A stretch of 64,000 nucleotides of DNA from Bacteroidales bacterium (lineage in GTDB: Bacteria; Bacteroidota; Bacteroidia; Bacteroidales; UBA932). The notes beneath the pieces were generated by a model. The model did not search any database, was not told the origin of the DNA, and saw nothing but the letters and a program-made list of their open reading frames with translations. This document shows positions 24,995 through 33,202 of the stretch, piece after piece; the stretch's first letter is position 1, and each line of letters opens with the position of its first letter. A program made the position numbers and the translations under genes. The stretch is taken from positions 1 to 64,000 of the forward strand of contig JAFSBV010000027.1 in the NCBI GenBank assembly GCA_017437125.1. Direction: 5' to 3'.

Positions 24995-26353
24995 ATGCCT
25001 GCAACTACTATTACCAACTACAGTTTTATCAGTACTTTCAAGAAGTACGTCAGTTCAAGTGTCGTACTTATCTTCTTTACCGTTCTTGCGCTTGTATGTG
25101 CCAACATACCGGTTGTCAAGGAGTGGTATTTTTCACTGTGGCAGCATGAAGTGGGACTTTCAATCGGAAACTTCAACTTCTTCAGCCATAATGGCCATAG
25201 CATGAATGTCGGTCAGGTCATCAATGACTTCCTCATGGCCATCTTCTTCCTTTCGGTAGGTCTTGAAATCAAACGTGAGATCCGTGTCGGTGAACTTTCA
25301 ACACGCGAGAAGGCTCTCCTCCCAATAATCGGTGCATGCGGCGGTATGGCCGTTCCTGTATTGATCTTCTGGCTTGTATGCCCTGGTGATGCCGTGATGC
25401 AGAGAGGTCTTGCAATTCCGATGGCTACGGATATCGCGTTCTCTCTCGGTGTGCTCTCAGTGTTCAAGACGAGAGTACCTGTGGGACTCAAGGTGTTCCT
25501 TGCAGCTCTTGCGGTAGCGGATGACCTTGGCGGTATCATTGTGATCGCGCTCTTCTATTCATCTCATATAGATGTTACATTCCTCATCCTTTCAGCTGTA
25601 TGCGTGGTTGTGATGATGCTTGCGAACTATCTTAAGTGCCGTGCAAAGGTATTCTATGTCCTCATAGGACTTCTTCTCTGGTACACAATGCTTAATTCGG
25701 GAATCCACGCGACAATCGCCGGTGTGATTACAGCGTTCTGTATCCCTGCTACTCTCAAGAAGGGTACAGGTCATTACCTCGAGCGTATCCGTGAGAATGT
25801 GAACCAGTTCCCTGTAATCGATGTTGATGACAGGCATAATACGATCGTTCTCACAAACAGCCAGATTCATACTCTCAAGAGTATCGAGTCTGCAGCCGAT
25901 AAGATGATCAGCCCTCTCCAGGATCTCGAGGATAATCTTCACGGTCTCATCAACTATTTCGTGATTCCTTTGTTTGCATTTGCCAATGCCGGAATCGATC
26001 TCTCGACTATGAGTCTCGGAAGTCTATTCTCAGGAGTCGGTCTTGCAGTTATGCTCGGACTTGTCCTTGGAAAATTCATCGGAGTATTCTCGTTCTCATG
26101 GCTTGCAATCAAGCTCAAGATCGTAAGTCTTCCTGCAAACACTACATGGAAGGCATTCGCCAGCGTCTGCGTTGTCTGCGGTATCGGATTTACAGTTTCT
26201 ATGTTCATCGCCGACCTTTCGTATTCAGGTGCAGGTGCAGCTGGTGCAGCACTCCTTGATCAGGCCAAGCTCGGCGTGCTCGTAGGCTCTGTGATCGCAG
26301 CAGTACTCGGATGTCTTCTTCTCGGCAAGACTTTGCCTGAAGCAAAGAAATAA
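24995..26353 (+). CDS. nhaA: Na+/H+ antiporter NhaA
   Basis: A 452-residue inner-membrane antiporter exchanging sodium for protons to control pH and salt. Family signatures are FFLSVGLEIKREIRVGEL, MATDIAFSLGVLSVF and the ion-binding pair in LAALAVADDLGGI (the Asp-Asp equivalent to E. coli 163/164). About twelve hydrophobic segments are present. I chose the ATG at 24995 over a GTG at 24971. The 3' end faces the convergent hypothetical gene 3 bases away. Confidence 0.95.
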   Translation: MPATTITNYSFISTFKKYVSSSVVLIFFTVLALVCANIPVVKEWYFSLWQHEVGLSIGNFNFFSHNGHSMNVGQVINDFLMAIFFLSVGLEIKREIRVGELSTREKALLPIIGACGGMAVPVLIFWLVCPGDAVMQRGLAIPMATDIAFSLGVLSVFKTRVPVGLKVFLAALAVADDLGGIIVIALFYSSHIDVTFLILSAVCVVVMMLANYLKCRAKVFYVLIGLLLWYTMLNSGIHATIAGVITAFCIPATLKKGTGHYLERIRENVNQFPVIDVDDRHNTIVLTNSQIHTLKSIESAADKMISPLQDLEDNLHGLINYFVIPLFAFANAGIDLSTMSLGSLFSGVGLAVMLGLVLGKFIGVFSFSWLAIKLKIVSLPANTTWKAFASVCVVCGIGFTVSMFIADLSYSGAGAAGAALLDQAKLGVLVGSVIAAVLGCLLLGKTLPEAKK

Positions 26354-26356
26354 TGA

Positions 26357-26824
26357 TCATGACAGAGGCTTGACAGCCTTTGATGCAGATATGAACGTAT
26401 CCTCAGCGGCGGTAATTGTTGCAGAGGATACGTTTTCTGCAATTATGAGCTTCTTCATTTCTGCCTTATGCAGTTTCATCGCCTCCTTCAGCCTTCTGAT
26501 TCCTCTCGGGAAGAATTTCTTCAGGTCCCTGACCGTATCACAGCACATTTCGTAACTGAACATTATGTTCTTCATGTCATCCAATATGGCAGGCTTCACC
26601 ATGAATGATTCGAGCATAGCCGCATTGGAAGCCTCCAGGAAGAGATCATAGGCATCTTCATCGATGCTGAAGAATATCCTGATGGAAATGATATCCTCTT
26701 CATATTCGACTACAGCAGTGTTGTCTTCAATATCGAAAAGAATATATGTCTTTTCGTATCTGGGATAATATCCCTCCTCCATCATATACCTGAATATGGC
26801 CCTGATGTCAAATCTTTTTCCCAT
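26357..26824 (-). CDS. Conserved hypothetical protein, YbjN-like fold possible
   Basis: A 155-residue soluble protein from the start used here (MGKRFDIRAIFRYMMEEGY); ATGs at 26857 and 26938 are alternatives, the last overlapping the divergent galactanase gene. The pattern of an N-terminal helix, paired strands (YILFDIEDNTAVVEYEEDII, IRIFFSI) and long helices resembles YbjN or type III secretion chaperone folds, a weak resemblance. The last 50 residues are a Lys- and Ala-rich helix. No function can be assigned. Confidence 0.6.
   Translation of the reverse strand: MGKRFDIRAIFRYMMEEGYYPRYEKTYILFDIEDNTAVVEYEEDIISIRIFFSIDEDAYDLFLEASNAAMLESFMVKPAILDDMKNIMFSYEMCCDTVRDLKKFFPRGIRRLKEAMKLHKAEMKKLIIAENVSSATITAAEDTFISASKAVKPLS
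26396..26435 (+). terminator. Possible nhaA terminator inside the convergent gene
   Basis: CGTATCCTC at 26396-26404 pairs with GAGGATACG at 26424-26432, followed by TTTT. It lies 43 bases after the nhaA stop but within the coding end of the opposite gene. The loop is 19 bases, longer than usual. Confidence 0.4.
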
Positions 26825-26895
26825 GTCATTGTATTTTAGTAAAGTTCCCGTTGACATATTTGATGCCTGAGTGATGATGATCCGGGGTTTTTTCT

Positions 26896-26903
26896 TAAAT
26901 TTG
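26896..26903 (+). promoter_or_regulatory. -7 promoter box of the GH53 gene
   Basis: TAAATTTG, an exact -7 match, 23 bases before the ATG at 26927. No clear -33 box. Confidence 0.4.
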
Positions 26904-26926
26904 GCGAGAACTAAAGAATTTCTGAA

Positions 26927-28045
26927 ATGAAGAAACATACCTTGCTTAGCGTCATGACCGCTGCAATGCTTGCCTTGTCATGTACTGAAAACAAATCGGA
27001 AGAACCTTCATTCTGGCTCGGAGCTGACATCAGCTGGGCTACTGAAATGGAATCAGAGGGACATAAGTTCTATAATTCCGAAGGTGAAGAGATGGAGTGT
27101 ACTGCTCTTATGAAGGAACTCGGACTGAATGCCGTGCGCCTTCGTGTCTGGGTGGATCCTTCGGCTCATGGCAACTGGTGCAACAAGGAAGATCTTCTTG
27201 TGAAATGTCTGAGGGCGAAGGCTCTTGATATGGAGATACTCGTTGACTTCCATTACAGCGACTGGTGGGCTGATCCTGCAAAGCAGAATATTCCTGCTTC
27301 ATGGAGCGGACATTCATACGAGCAGATGAAGGAAGATCTGGCGGCTCATACTGTGGAAGTGCTTCAGTATCTTAAAGATAACGGTGTTTGTCCCAAGTGG
27401 ATACAGGTCGGAAACGAGACCAGGAACGGCTTCCTTTGGAGCGTGAAGTCGAATGAACACGGATGGCCGGTCCTTGATGAAGACGGCAATACGACCATAA
27501 CCGAATCCATGGGTCATGCAGAGCGTAATCCTGAGCAGTATGCCGGTCTTTTTGCTGCCGGATATGATGCCTGCAAGAGCGTATTCCCTGAATCCATTGT
27601 GATGGTACATCTTGATAACGGCTTTGACAAGGATCTTTATGACTGGAATCTCGGTGTCCTGAAGGCCGGTGGAGCAAAATGGGATATGATCGGTATGTCT
27701 CTTTATCCATACTGGGCTATGGACGGAGGTTTCCGTGATGATGCCGAAACCACCATTACCGATTGCATCGAAAATATCCGTCATGTCAGCGAAAAGTTCG
27801 GATGTGATGTCATGATAGTGGAGACCGGTTTCCTGGTTGACGAGTCGAGACCTGAGATACTTGAAGAAGGACGTCGTCAGCTTGCACGAGTGATCAGAGA
27901 GTCGATCAACGAGACCGGAGGCCGTTGCAAGGGCGTATTCTATTGGGAGCCTGAATGCAAACCGTCACAGTACAAGCTCGGAGCCTTTACGGAAGACGGC
28001 CGCCCTACGGTGATAATGGACGCATTTTCTGACTGGACCGAATGA
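26927..28045 (+). CDS. GH53 arabinogalactan endo-beta-1,4-galactanase, lipoprotein
   Basis: A 372-residue surface or periplasmic enzyme that cuts beta-1,4-galactan side chains of pectin into galacto-oligosaccharides. The lipobox gives Cys19 (MLALSC). The (beta/alpha)8 barrel of clan GH-A has acid/base Glu164 in IQVGNETRNG and nucleophile Glu299 in MIVETGF. GADISWATEME and LRVWVDP are typical of GH53. The GH2 beta-galactosidase at 47450-50548 could finish the job. The end overlaps the lipoate ligase gene by 4 bases, though the functions look unrelated. Confidence 0.92.
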   Translation: MKKHTLLSVMTAAMLALSCTENKSEEPSFWLGADISWATEMESEGHKFYNSEGEEMECTALMKELGLNAVRLRVWVDPSAHGNWCNKEDLLVKCLRAKALDMEILVDFHYSDWWADPAKQNIPASWSGHSYEQMKEDLAAHTVEVLQYLKDNGVCPKWIQVGNETRNGFLWSVKSNEHGWPVLDEDGNTTITESMGHAERNPEQYAGLFAAGYDACKSVFPESIVMVHLDNGFDKDLYDWNLGVLKAGGAKWDMIGMSLYPYWAMDGGFRDDAETTITDCIENIRHVSEKFGCDVMIVETGFLVDESRPEILEEGRRQLARVIRESINETGGRCKGVFYWEPECKPSQYKLGAFTEDGRPTVIMDAFSDWTE

Positions 28046-28743
28046 TGAAGAACATTGTTTTGCCTGATAAAAAGGAAAGGAGTCTTGCCTTCTATCTCGC
28101 TATGGAGGAATTTGTGGCGAGGCATATTGAAGGTGAGGCTGTCTTTGTATGGCGTGTCGCTCCGACAGTGATCATCGGCAGAAACCAGGACCTTGAGGCT
28201 GAAGTGAATATGGATTACTGCAGGAGCCACGATGTCAGTGTCGTGCGTCGTAAAAGCGGAGGCGGATGTGTATATTCCGATATGGGTAATATCATGATAT
28301 CCTTCATATCCGGCAGGGGAGAGGTGGCTTCTGTTTTCGAAAGATATCTTTCCACGATGACTTCATGCCTTTGTTCTCTCGGGCTGCCTGCCGAAAAATC
28401 AGGAAGAAACGATATTCTCGTCGATGCCCGCAAGGTCAGCGGAAATGCCTTCCATCAGCTTCCGGACAGAAGCATAGTTCATGGAACTCTTCTGTATGAT
28501 ACTGATTTTGCTGCCCTTGAAGAGGCTATAAGGCCTCCTGTAGAGAAGCTGCAACGTCATGGAGTCGCGTCTGTAAGGCAGAGAGTGGAGAATCTGAAGA
28601 CATTTCTTGATCCCGATATGATCCCGTCTGTTGAAGACCTTGAAAACCATATAGTGAATTATTTTACCGATGGTTCCGTTGTCCTTTCTTCCGAGGATAT
28701 CCTTGAAATAGAGAAAAAGACTTCTGAATATATCGTCATGTGA
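28042..28743 (+). CDS. lplA: Lipoate-protein ligase family protein
   Basis: A 233-residue enzyme that attaches lipoate (via lipoyl-AMP) to a target lysine. The catalytic domain has WRVAPTVIIGRNQDLEAEV, the lipoate-binding RRKSGGGCVYSDMGNIMIS and VSGNAFHQ. It is shorter than LplA (about 330 residues) because it lacks most of the C-terminal accessory domain. The usual His of YHDxGN is Ser here. Directly downstream lies the glycine cleavage operon including its substrate GcvH, so GcvH is the likely target. Start overlaps the galactanase stop as ATGA; a second ATG follows at 28045. Confidence 0.85.
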   Translation: MMKNIVLPDKKERSLAFYLAMEEFVARHIEGEAVFVWRVAPTVIIGRNQDLEAEVNMDYCRSHDVSVVRRKSGGGCVYSDMGNIMISFISGRGEVASVFERYLSTMTSCLCSLGLPAEKSGRNDILVDARKVSGNAFHQLPDRSIVHGTLLYDTDFAALEEAIRPPVEKLQRHGVASVRQRVENLKTFLDPDMIPSVEDLENHIVNYFTDGSVVLSSEDILEIEKKTSEYIVM

Positions 28744-28788
28744 TTTTCATTTTTATAATTTGTCTTGTTGATTTGATAATTTTTTGAT

Positions 28789-28796
28789 TAAATTTG
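28789..28796 (+). promoter_or_regulatory. -7 promoter box of the glycine cleavage operon
   Basis: TAAATTTG, exact -7, about 40 bases before gcvT, with TTG at 28765-28767 as a weak -33. The 92-base leader region is very AT-rich and shows no glycine riboswitch structure. Confidence 0.4.
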
Positions 28797-28835
28797 AAAG
28801 ATTTTAGTATGAAATAATAACACTGTTAACATATT

Positions 28836-29939
28836 ATGGAAGATAACCTCTTGAAGACCTGTCTATATGACAAGCATGTGGCTCTCGGAGCCCTCATGAG
28901 CCCGTTCGGCGGCTTCATCATGCCGATCCAATATACAAACATCACAGATGAACATAACGCAGTCCGTCACAGAGCCGGAATGTTCGATGTGTCGCATATG
29001 GGTGAGATCTTCGTCAGCGGACCAGATGCTGAAAGATTTGTGAATCATGTGTTCTCGAACAATATCGCCGGTATGGAGGACGGAAAGATCCTTTATGGAA
29101 TGATGCTTCATCCGAACGGAACTACTGTGGATGATCTTCTTGTTTATAAGGAATTCGTTCCGGATCATTATCTTCTTGTAGTCAATGCATCGAATATCGC
29201 CAAGGACTATGAGTGGCTCTGCGCCCAGACAGAAGGATATGACGTGAAGGTCGTGAATGAGTCTGACAATTGGGGACAGATCGCCCTTCAGGGACCTGAG
29301 GCAGAGAAATATGCAGTGGAGACACTTGGTCTTGCACCAGCGGCTGCTCTTGGTTTCTATACCTATTATGAAGCTGAATATAAAGGAACCCGCATGATCG
29401 TGAGCCGTACCGGATATACCGGTGAGGACGGTTTCGAGATATATGCAACTCATGAGGCGATAAACGAGATGTGGGATGCTCTTCTTGCTGCAGGTGTAGT
29501 GCCATGCGGACTCGGATGCCGTGACACGCTCCGTTTCGAAGCAGGACTTCCTCTTTACGGACATGAACTGAGTGATGACATCACTCCTCTCGAGGCTGGT
29601 CTCGGCATGTTTGCAAAGATCAAGGACAAGGAGGAGTTCATCGGACGTGATGCCCTCGTTGCTCAGAAAGAGGCCGGTCTTACACGTAAGAGCGTCGGAA
29701 TCGAACTTCAGGACAAGGCTATTCCGCGTGCAGGTTATCCTGTTGAGGTTAATGGTGAGCAGGTGGGAGTCGTGACTACAGGTTATCGCTCGATTTCAAC
29801 AGACCGAAGTGTATGTGTTGCTTTGGTTGACAAGGCATATACAGAGCTTGGAACTCAGGTCGAGATCCGTATCCGTAAGAAGGTTTTCCCTGGAATCGTG
29901 ACCAAGAGACGTTTTTATGAAACAAACTATAAAAAATAA
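28836..29939 (+). CDS. gcvT: Aminomethyltransferase, T protein of glycine cleavage
   Basis: A 367-residue cytoplasmic enzyme that takes the methylamine group from lipoylated GcvH, releases ammonia and forms methylene-tetrahydrofolate. Family landmarks: GGFIMPIQYTNITDEHNAVR near the start, FDVSHMGEI, GRTGYTGEDGFEIY-type motif (SRTGYTGEDGFEIY at about 192-205) and CGLGCRDTLRFEAGLPLYGH, whose Asp region binds folate. Length is normal. First gene of gcvT-gcvH-gcvPA-gcvPB-lpd, with gaps of 8, 12, -4 and 1 bases. Confidence 0.96.
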   Translation: MEDNLLKTCLYDKHVALGALMSPFGGFIMPIQYTNITDEHNAVRHRAGMFDVSHMGEIFVSGPDAERFVNHVFSNNIAGMEDGKILYGMMLHPNGTTVDDLLVYKEFVPDHYLLVVNASNIAKDYEWLCAQTEGYDVKVVNESDNWGQIALQGPEAEKYAVETLGLAPAAALGFYTYYEAEYKGTRMIVSRTGYTGEDGFEIYATHEAINEMWDALLAAGVVPCGLGCRDTLRFEAGLPLYGHELSDDITPLEAGLGMFAKIKDKEEFIGRDALVAQKEAGLTRKSVGIELQDKAIPRAGYPVEVNGEQVGVVTTGYRSISTDRSVCVALVDKAYTELGTQVEIRIRKKVFPGIVTKRRFYETNYKK

Positions 29940-29947
29940 GAAATATT

Positions 29948-30331
29948 ATGGCAAAGACAGTAGAAGGACTCTATTACAGCGAGTCACACGAATGGGTAAA
30001 GGTTGAAGGTAATGTTGCAATCGTAGGTATCACCGATTTTGCACAGCACGCAATGGGTGACCTCTCATATGTTGATATGCCTGAGGTTGATGATGAGCTT
30101 GAGAAGGGCGAGGAGTTCGGTGCAGTTGAGAGCGTAAAGGCTGCCAGCGATCTTTATAGCCCTGTGACAGGAACAGTCGTTGAGATCAATGAAGAACTTG
30201 AGGATGCTCCGGAGCTTCTCAACCAGGACGCTTTCGCTAACTGGATCATGAAGGTGGAGATGAGCGATCCTTCCGAGCTTGAGACTCTTATGGATGCAGC
30301 TGCATACGAGGCAATGTGCGCTAACGAGTAA
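29948..30331 (+). CDS. gcvH: Glycine cleavage H protein
   Basis: A 127-residue lipoyl carrier that shuttles the methylamine intermediate between GcvP, GcvT and Lpd. The modified residue is Lys64 in GAVESVKAASDLYSPVTG, the standard hammerhead turn. Length and termini (HEWVKVEGNVAIVGITDFAQ) are typical. Codon use looks like that of highly expressed neighbours. Confidence 0.97.
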   Translation: MAKTVEGLYYSESHEWVKVEGNVAIVGITDFAQHAMGDLSYVDMPEVDDELEKGEEFGAVESVKAASDLYSPVTGTVVEINEELEDAPELLNQDAFANWIMKVEMSDPSELETLMDAAAYEAMCANE

Positions 30332-30343
30332 AAATATACGCTT

Positions 30344-31672
30344 ATGGCTTTCGCTTATTTTCCACATACGGAAGATGACATACGCCAGATGCTGGACAGA
30401 ATCGGAGTAGGATCCCTCGAGGATCTCTACTCCGATGTGCCTCAGGATGTCATCTATCGTAAAGAATATGATCTGCCGGATGCAATGTCCGAGCATGAAG
30501 TACGTCAGTATTTCGAGGGTCTTGCAGAGTTCAATACCAATCTTTTCTGCTTGTGCGGACTAGGAGCATATGACCATTATTCTCCTGCAGTGATCCCTCA
30601 TATCATATCCCGTTCGGAATTCCTTACCGCTTATACTCCATATCAGCCTGAGGTATCCCAGGGTACACTCCGATACATATTTGAATATCAGTCCATGATC
30701 ACCGAGCTTACGGGTATGGATTGCACAAATGCATCGATGTATGACGGTGCAACTGCTGCTGCCGAGGCTATGATGATGGCAATGGCTTCTACAAAGAAGA
30801 AGACCCGCGTATTGATTTCCGAAGGCCTTCTTCCGCAGGTGATAAAGGTCGTGAAGACATATGCGAAGTTCAACGGTGTAGAGCTCGGTTTCATTCCTTG
30901 CCAGGACGGAGTTACTTCGTATGGCGCCATGCTGACTGAACTTGCTGCCGGTGATGTCGCCGGTGTTCTTGTACCTGGAATAAACAGATATGGAATCATC
31001 GAGGACTTTACCGGATTCGCTGATGCGGTACACGCTCAGAAGGGACTTTTCATGGTATATTCCGATCCATCTTCTCTTGCTGTCATAAAGACTCCTGCAG
31101 AGTGGGGTGCTGATATCGTTTGCGGTGATTCACAGTCGCTTGGAGTTCCTTTGTGCTATGGCGGACCATATGTGGGATTCCTTGCATGTACGAAGGATCA
31201 TGTGCGTAAGCTTCCCGGACGTATCGTAGGTGCAACGAAGGATGTTGACGGAAAACGTGCGTATGTCCTTACTCTTCAGGCTCGTGAGCAGCATATCCGT
31301 CGTGAGAAGGCGACGAGCAATATCTGTTCGAATCAGTCTCTGATGGCCTTGTATGTGACTGTATATATGTCTCTTATGGGCCCTAAGGGCTTGCGTGAGG
31401 TCAATGAACTCTGTTATGGCGGTGCTCATTATCTCCATGACCAGCTTCTGACGACCGGTCTTTTCGAAAAGGCTTTCGACAAGCCTTTCCTTAAGGAGTT
31501 CACTCTCAAGGCTCTTGTGCCGGTAGAGAAGATTCAGGATGCGCTCCTGCTTATCGGCGTCTTCGGAGCTGTTGAGGTGGAAAAGGGACTCGTGAACTTC
31601 TGTGTAACAGAGAAGGTCTCGAAGGAAAATATTGATGCTGTTGTCGGATATCTTAAAGAACTGGAAGCATGA
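30344..31672 (+). CDS. gcvPA: Glycine dehydrogenase (decarboxylating) subunit 1
   Basis: A 442-residue half of the PLP-dependent P protein. It forms a heterotetramer with GcvPB and decarboxylates glycine onto the GcvH lipoyl arm. Recognisable blocks are [40 protein letters not shown] and [20 protein letters not shown]. This subunit has no PLP lysine, as expected. Its stop overlaps the gcvPB start as ATGA. Confidence 0.96.
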   Translation: MAFAYFPHTEDDIRQMLDRIGVGSLEDLYSDVPQDVIYRKEYDLPDAMSEHEVRQYFEGLAEFNTNLFCLCGLGAYDHYSPAVIPHIISRSEFLTAYTPYQPEVSQGTLRYIFEYQSMITELTGMDCTNASMYDGATAAAEAMMMAMASTKKKTRVLISEGLLPQVIKVVKTYAKFNGVELGFIPCQDGVTSYGAMLTELAAGDVAGVLVPGINRYGIIEDFTGFADAVHAQKGLFMVYSDPSSLAVIKTPAEWGADIVCGDSQSLGVPLCYGGPYVGFLACTKDHVRKLPGRIVGATKDVDGKRAYVLTLQAREQHIRREKATSNICSNQSLMALYVTVYMSLMGPKGLREVNELCYGGAHYLHDQLLTTGLFEKAFDKPFLKEFTLKALVPVEKIQDALLLIGVFGAVEVEKGLVNFCVTEKVSKENIDAVVGYLKELEA

Positions 31673-33201
31673 AGTACTATGACAAACTGATCTTTGATCT
31701 TTCCAAGGCTGGAAGACAAGGATATTCATTGCCTGTAAACAGATGGGAGCGTTCTGTATCGGAGCTTCCTGCAGGACTTCTTCGTTCTGATGTTCCGGCA
31801 CTTCCTGAGGTGAGCGAACTTGATGTCGTACGCCATTACACCAATCTTTCGCAGATGAATTTCGGTGTGGATTCGGGATTCTATCCTCTTGGAAGCTGTA
31901 CCATGAAGTACAATCCGAAAATCAACGAGGAGATTGCCGCGATGCCTGCTTTTGCAGGACTTCACCCGCTTCAGCCGGCTTCGACTGTACAGGGAGCCCT
32001 CAGGCTGTACAAGGATCTCGCACATGCTCTTTCCGAGATTACCGGAATGGCTCAGTTCACGCTTGATCCGTTTGCAGGAGCACATGGAGAGCTTACCGGA
32101 CTCATGGTCATCAGACAGTACCATATGTCACGTGGAGATCTGAAGCGTACCAGGATCATCGTTCCGGACAGTGCTCATGGCACAAACCCTGCTTCTGCAG
32201 CGGTCTGCGGTCTTGAAATCGTTCAGGTAAAGTCAAATGCGGCCGGTCTGGTGGATGTGGAGGATCTCAAGCCTCTGCTTGATGACACTATCGCCGGTAT
32301 CATGATGACAAATCCTAACACTCTCGGCCTTTTCGAGAAGGAAATCAAGGAGATAGCGGCACTTGTTCATGAGTGCGGCGGTCTGCTTTACTATGACGGA
32401 GCCAACATGAATCCTCTGATGGGAGTCGTACGCCCTGGAGACATGGGATTCGATGTCCTTCACCTCAATCTGCACAAGACTTTCTCTACACCTCACGGTG
32501 GCGGTGGCCCTGGTGCTGGTCCTGTAGGTGTAGCTGCACATCTTGCATCACATCTTCCTGTGCCGAAGGTCATGGAAGCTGAAGACGGAACGCTTTATAT
32601 CGCAGACGGATCATGCCGTTGTGAGTCTGCTCCGGAAGGTGCGGGTGCATTCGGCCCTGCTTGCGGCTGCAAACCTGAATGTACATGTGGTTGTCAGTCA
32701 TGCGGCCAGATTTCCGGATTCATGGGCAATTTCGGAGTATTGCTAAGAGCTTATACATATATACTCATGCTCGGAAAGCAGAATATCAAGATGGTCGGCC
32801 CTCTTGCTGTCCTTGGCGCGAATTATATCAAGGAATCGCTGAAGGACTGCTTCAAGCTGCCGATTCCTACAGTCTGCAAGCATGAGTTCGTATTCGACGG
32901 TCTGCTGGATCAGTCAACTGGTGTGACTACTCTCGATATCGCAAAGAGGCTTCTCGACTATGGTTTCCATGCTCCTACAATCTATTTCCCTCTCTTGTTC
33001 CACCAGGCTATCATGATCGAGCCTACTGAAACAGAGTCAAAGGAGACATTGGATGGATTCATTGAAATCATGAGACATATTGCTGCCGAAGCCATCTCTG
33101 ATCCGGAATCATTGAAGACAGCTCCGCATACCACTCCGGTACGCCGTCTTGACGAAACCACCGCTGCCCGTCAGCCGGTACTCAGATATAGAGATATGTA
33201 A
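31669..33201 (+). CDS. gcvPB: Glycine dehydrogenase (decarboxylating) subunit 2, with a cysteine-rich insertion
   Basis: A 510-residue catalytic half of the P protein. The PLP lysine is Lys270 in [21 protein letters not shown], and [12 protein letters not shown] is the phosphate-binding block. Residues about 315-347 are an extra segment not usual in GcvPB: Cys at 316, 318, 332, 334, 338, 340, 342 and 345, including [16 protein letters not shown]. It sits between [14 protein letters not shown] and [17 protein letters not shown], where family members have a short loop. The total of about 510 is longer than the common 480. The segment looks like a small metal-binding or redox loop. Confidence 0.94.
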   Translation: MKYYDKLIFDLSKAGRQGYSLPVNRWERSVSELPAGLLRSDVPALPEVSELDVVRHYTNLSQMNFGVDSGFYPLGSCTMKYNPKINEEIAAMPAFAGLHPLQPASTVQGALRLYKDLAHALSEITGMAQFTLDPFAGAHGELTGLMVIRQYHMSRGDLKRTRIIVPDSAHGTNPASAAVCGLEIVQVKSNAAGLVDVEDLKPLLDDTIAGIMMTNPNTLGLFEKEIKEIAALVHECGGLLYYDGANMNPLMGVVRPGDMGFDVLHLNLHKTFSTPHGGGGPGAGPVGVAAHLASHLPVPKVMEAEDGTLYIADGSCRCESAPEGAGAFGPACGCKPECTCGCQSCGQISGFMGNFGVLLRAYTYILMLGKQNIKMVGPLAVLGANYIKESLKDCFKLPIPTVCKHEFVFDGLLDQSTGVTTLDIAKRLLDYGFHAPTIYFPLLFHQAIMIEPTETESKETLDGFIEIMRHIAAEAISDPESLKTAPHTTPVRRLDETTAARQPVLRYRDM

Positions 33202-33202
33202 T

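Noticed and set aside
28744..28835. Glycine riboswitch before gcvT
   Set aside because: The 92-base region is AT-rich without the paired GGxAGA-type cores of the glycine aptamer.
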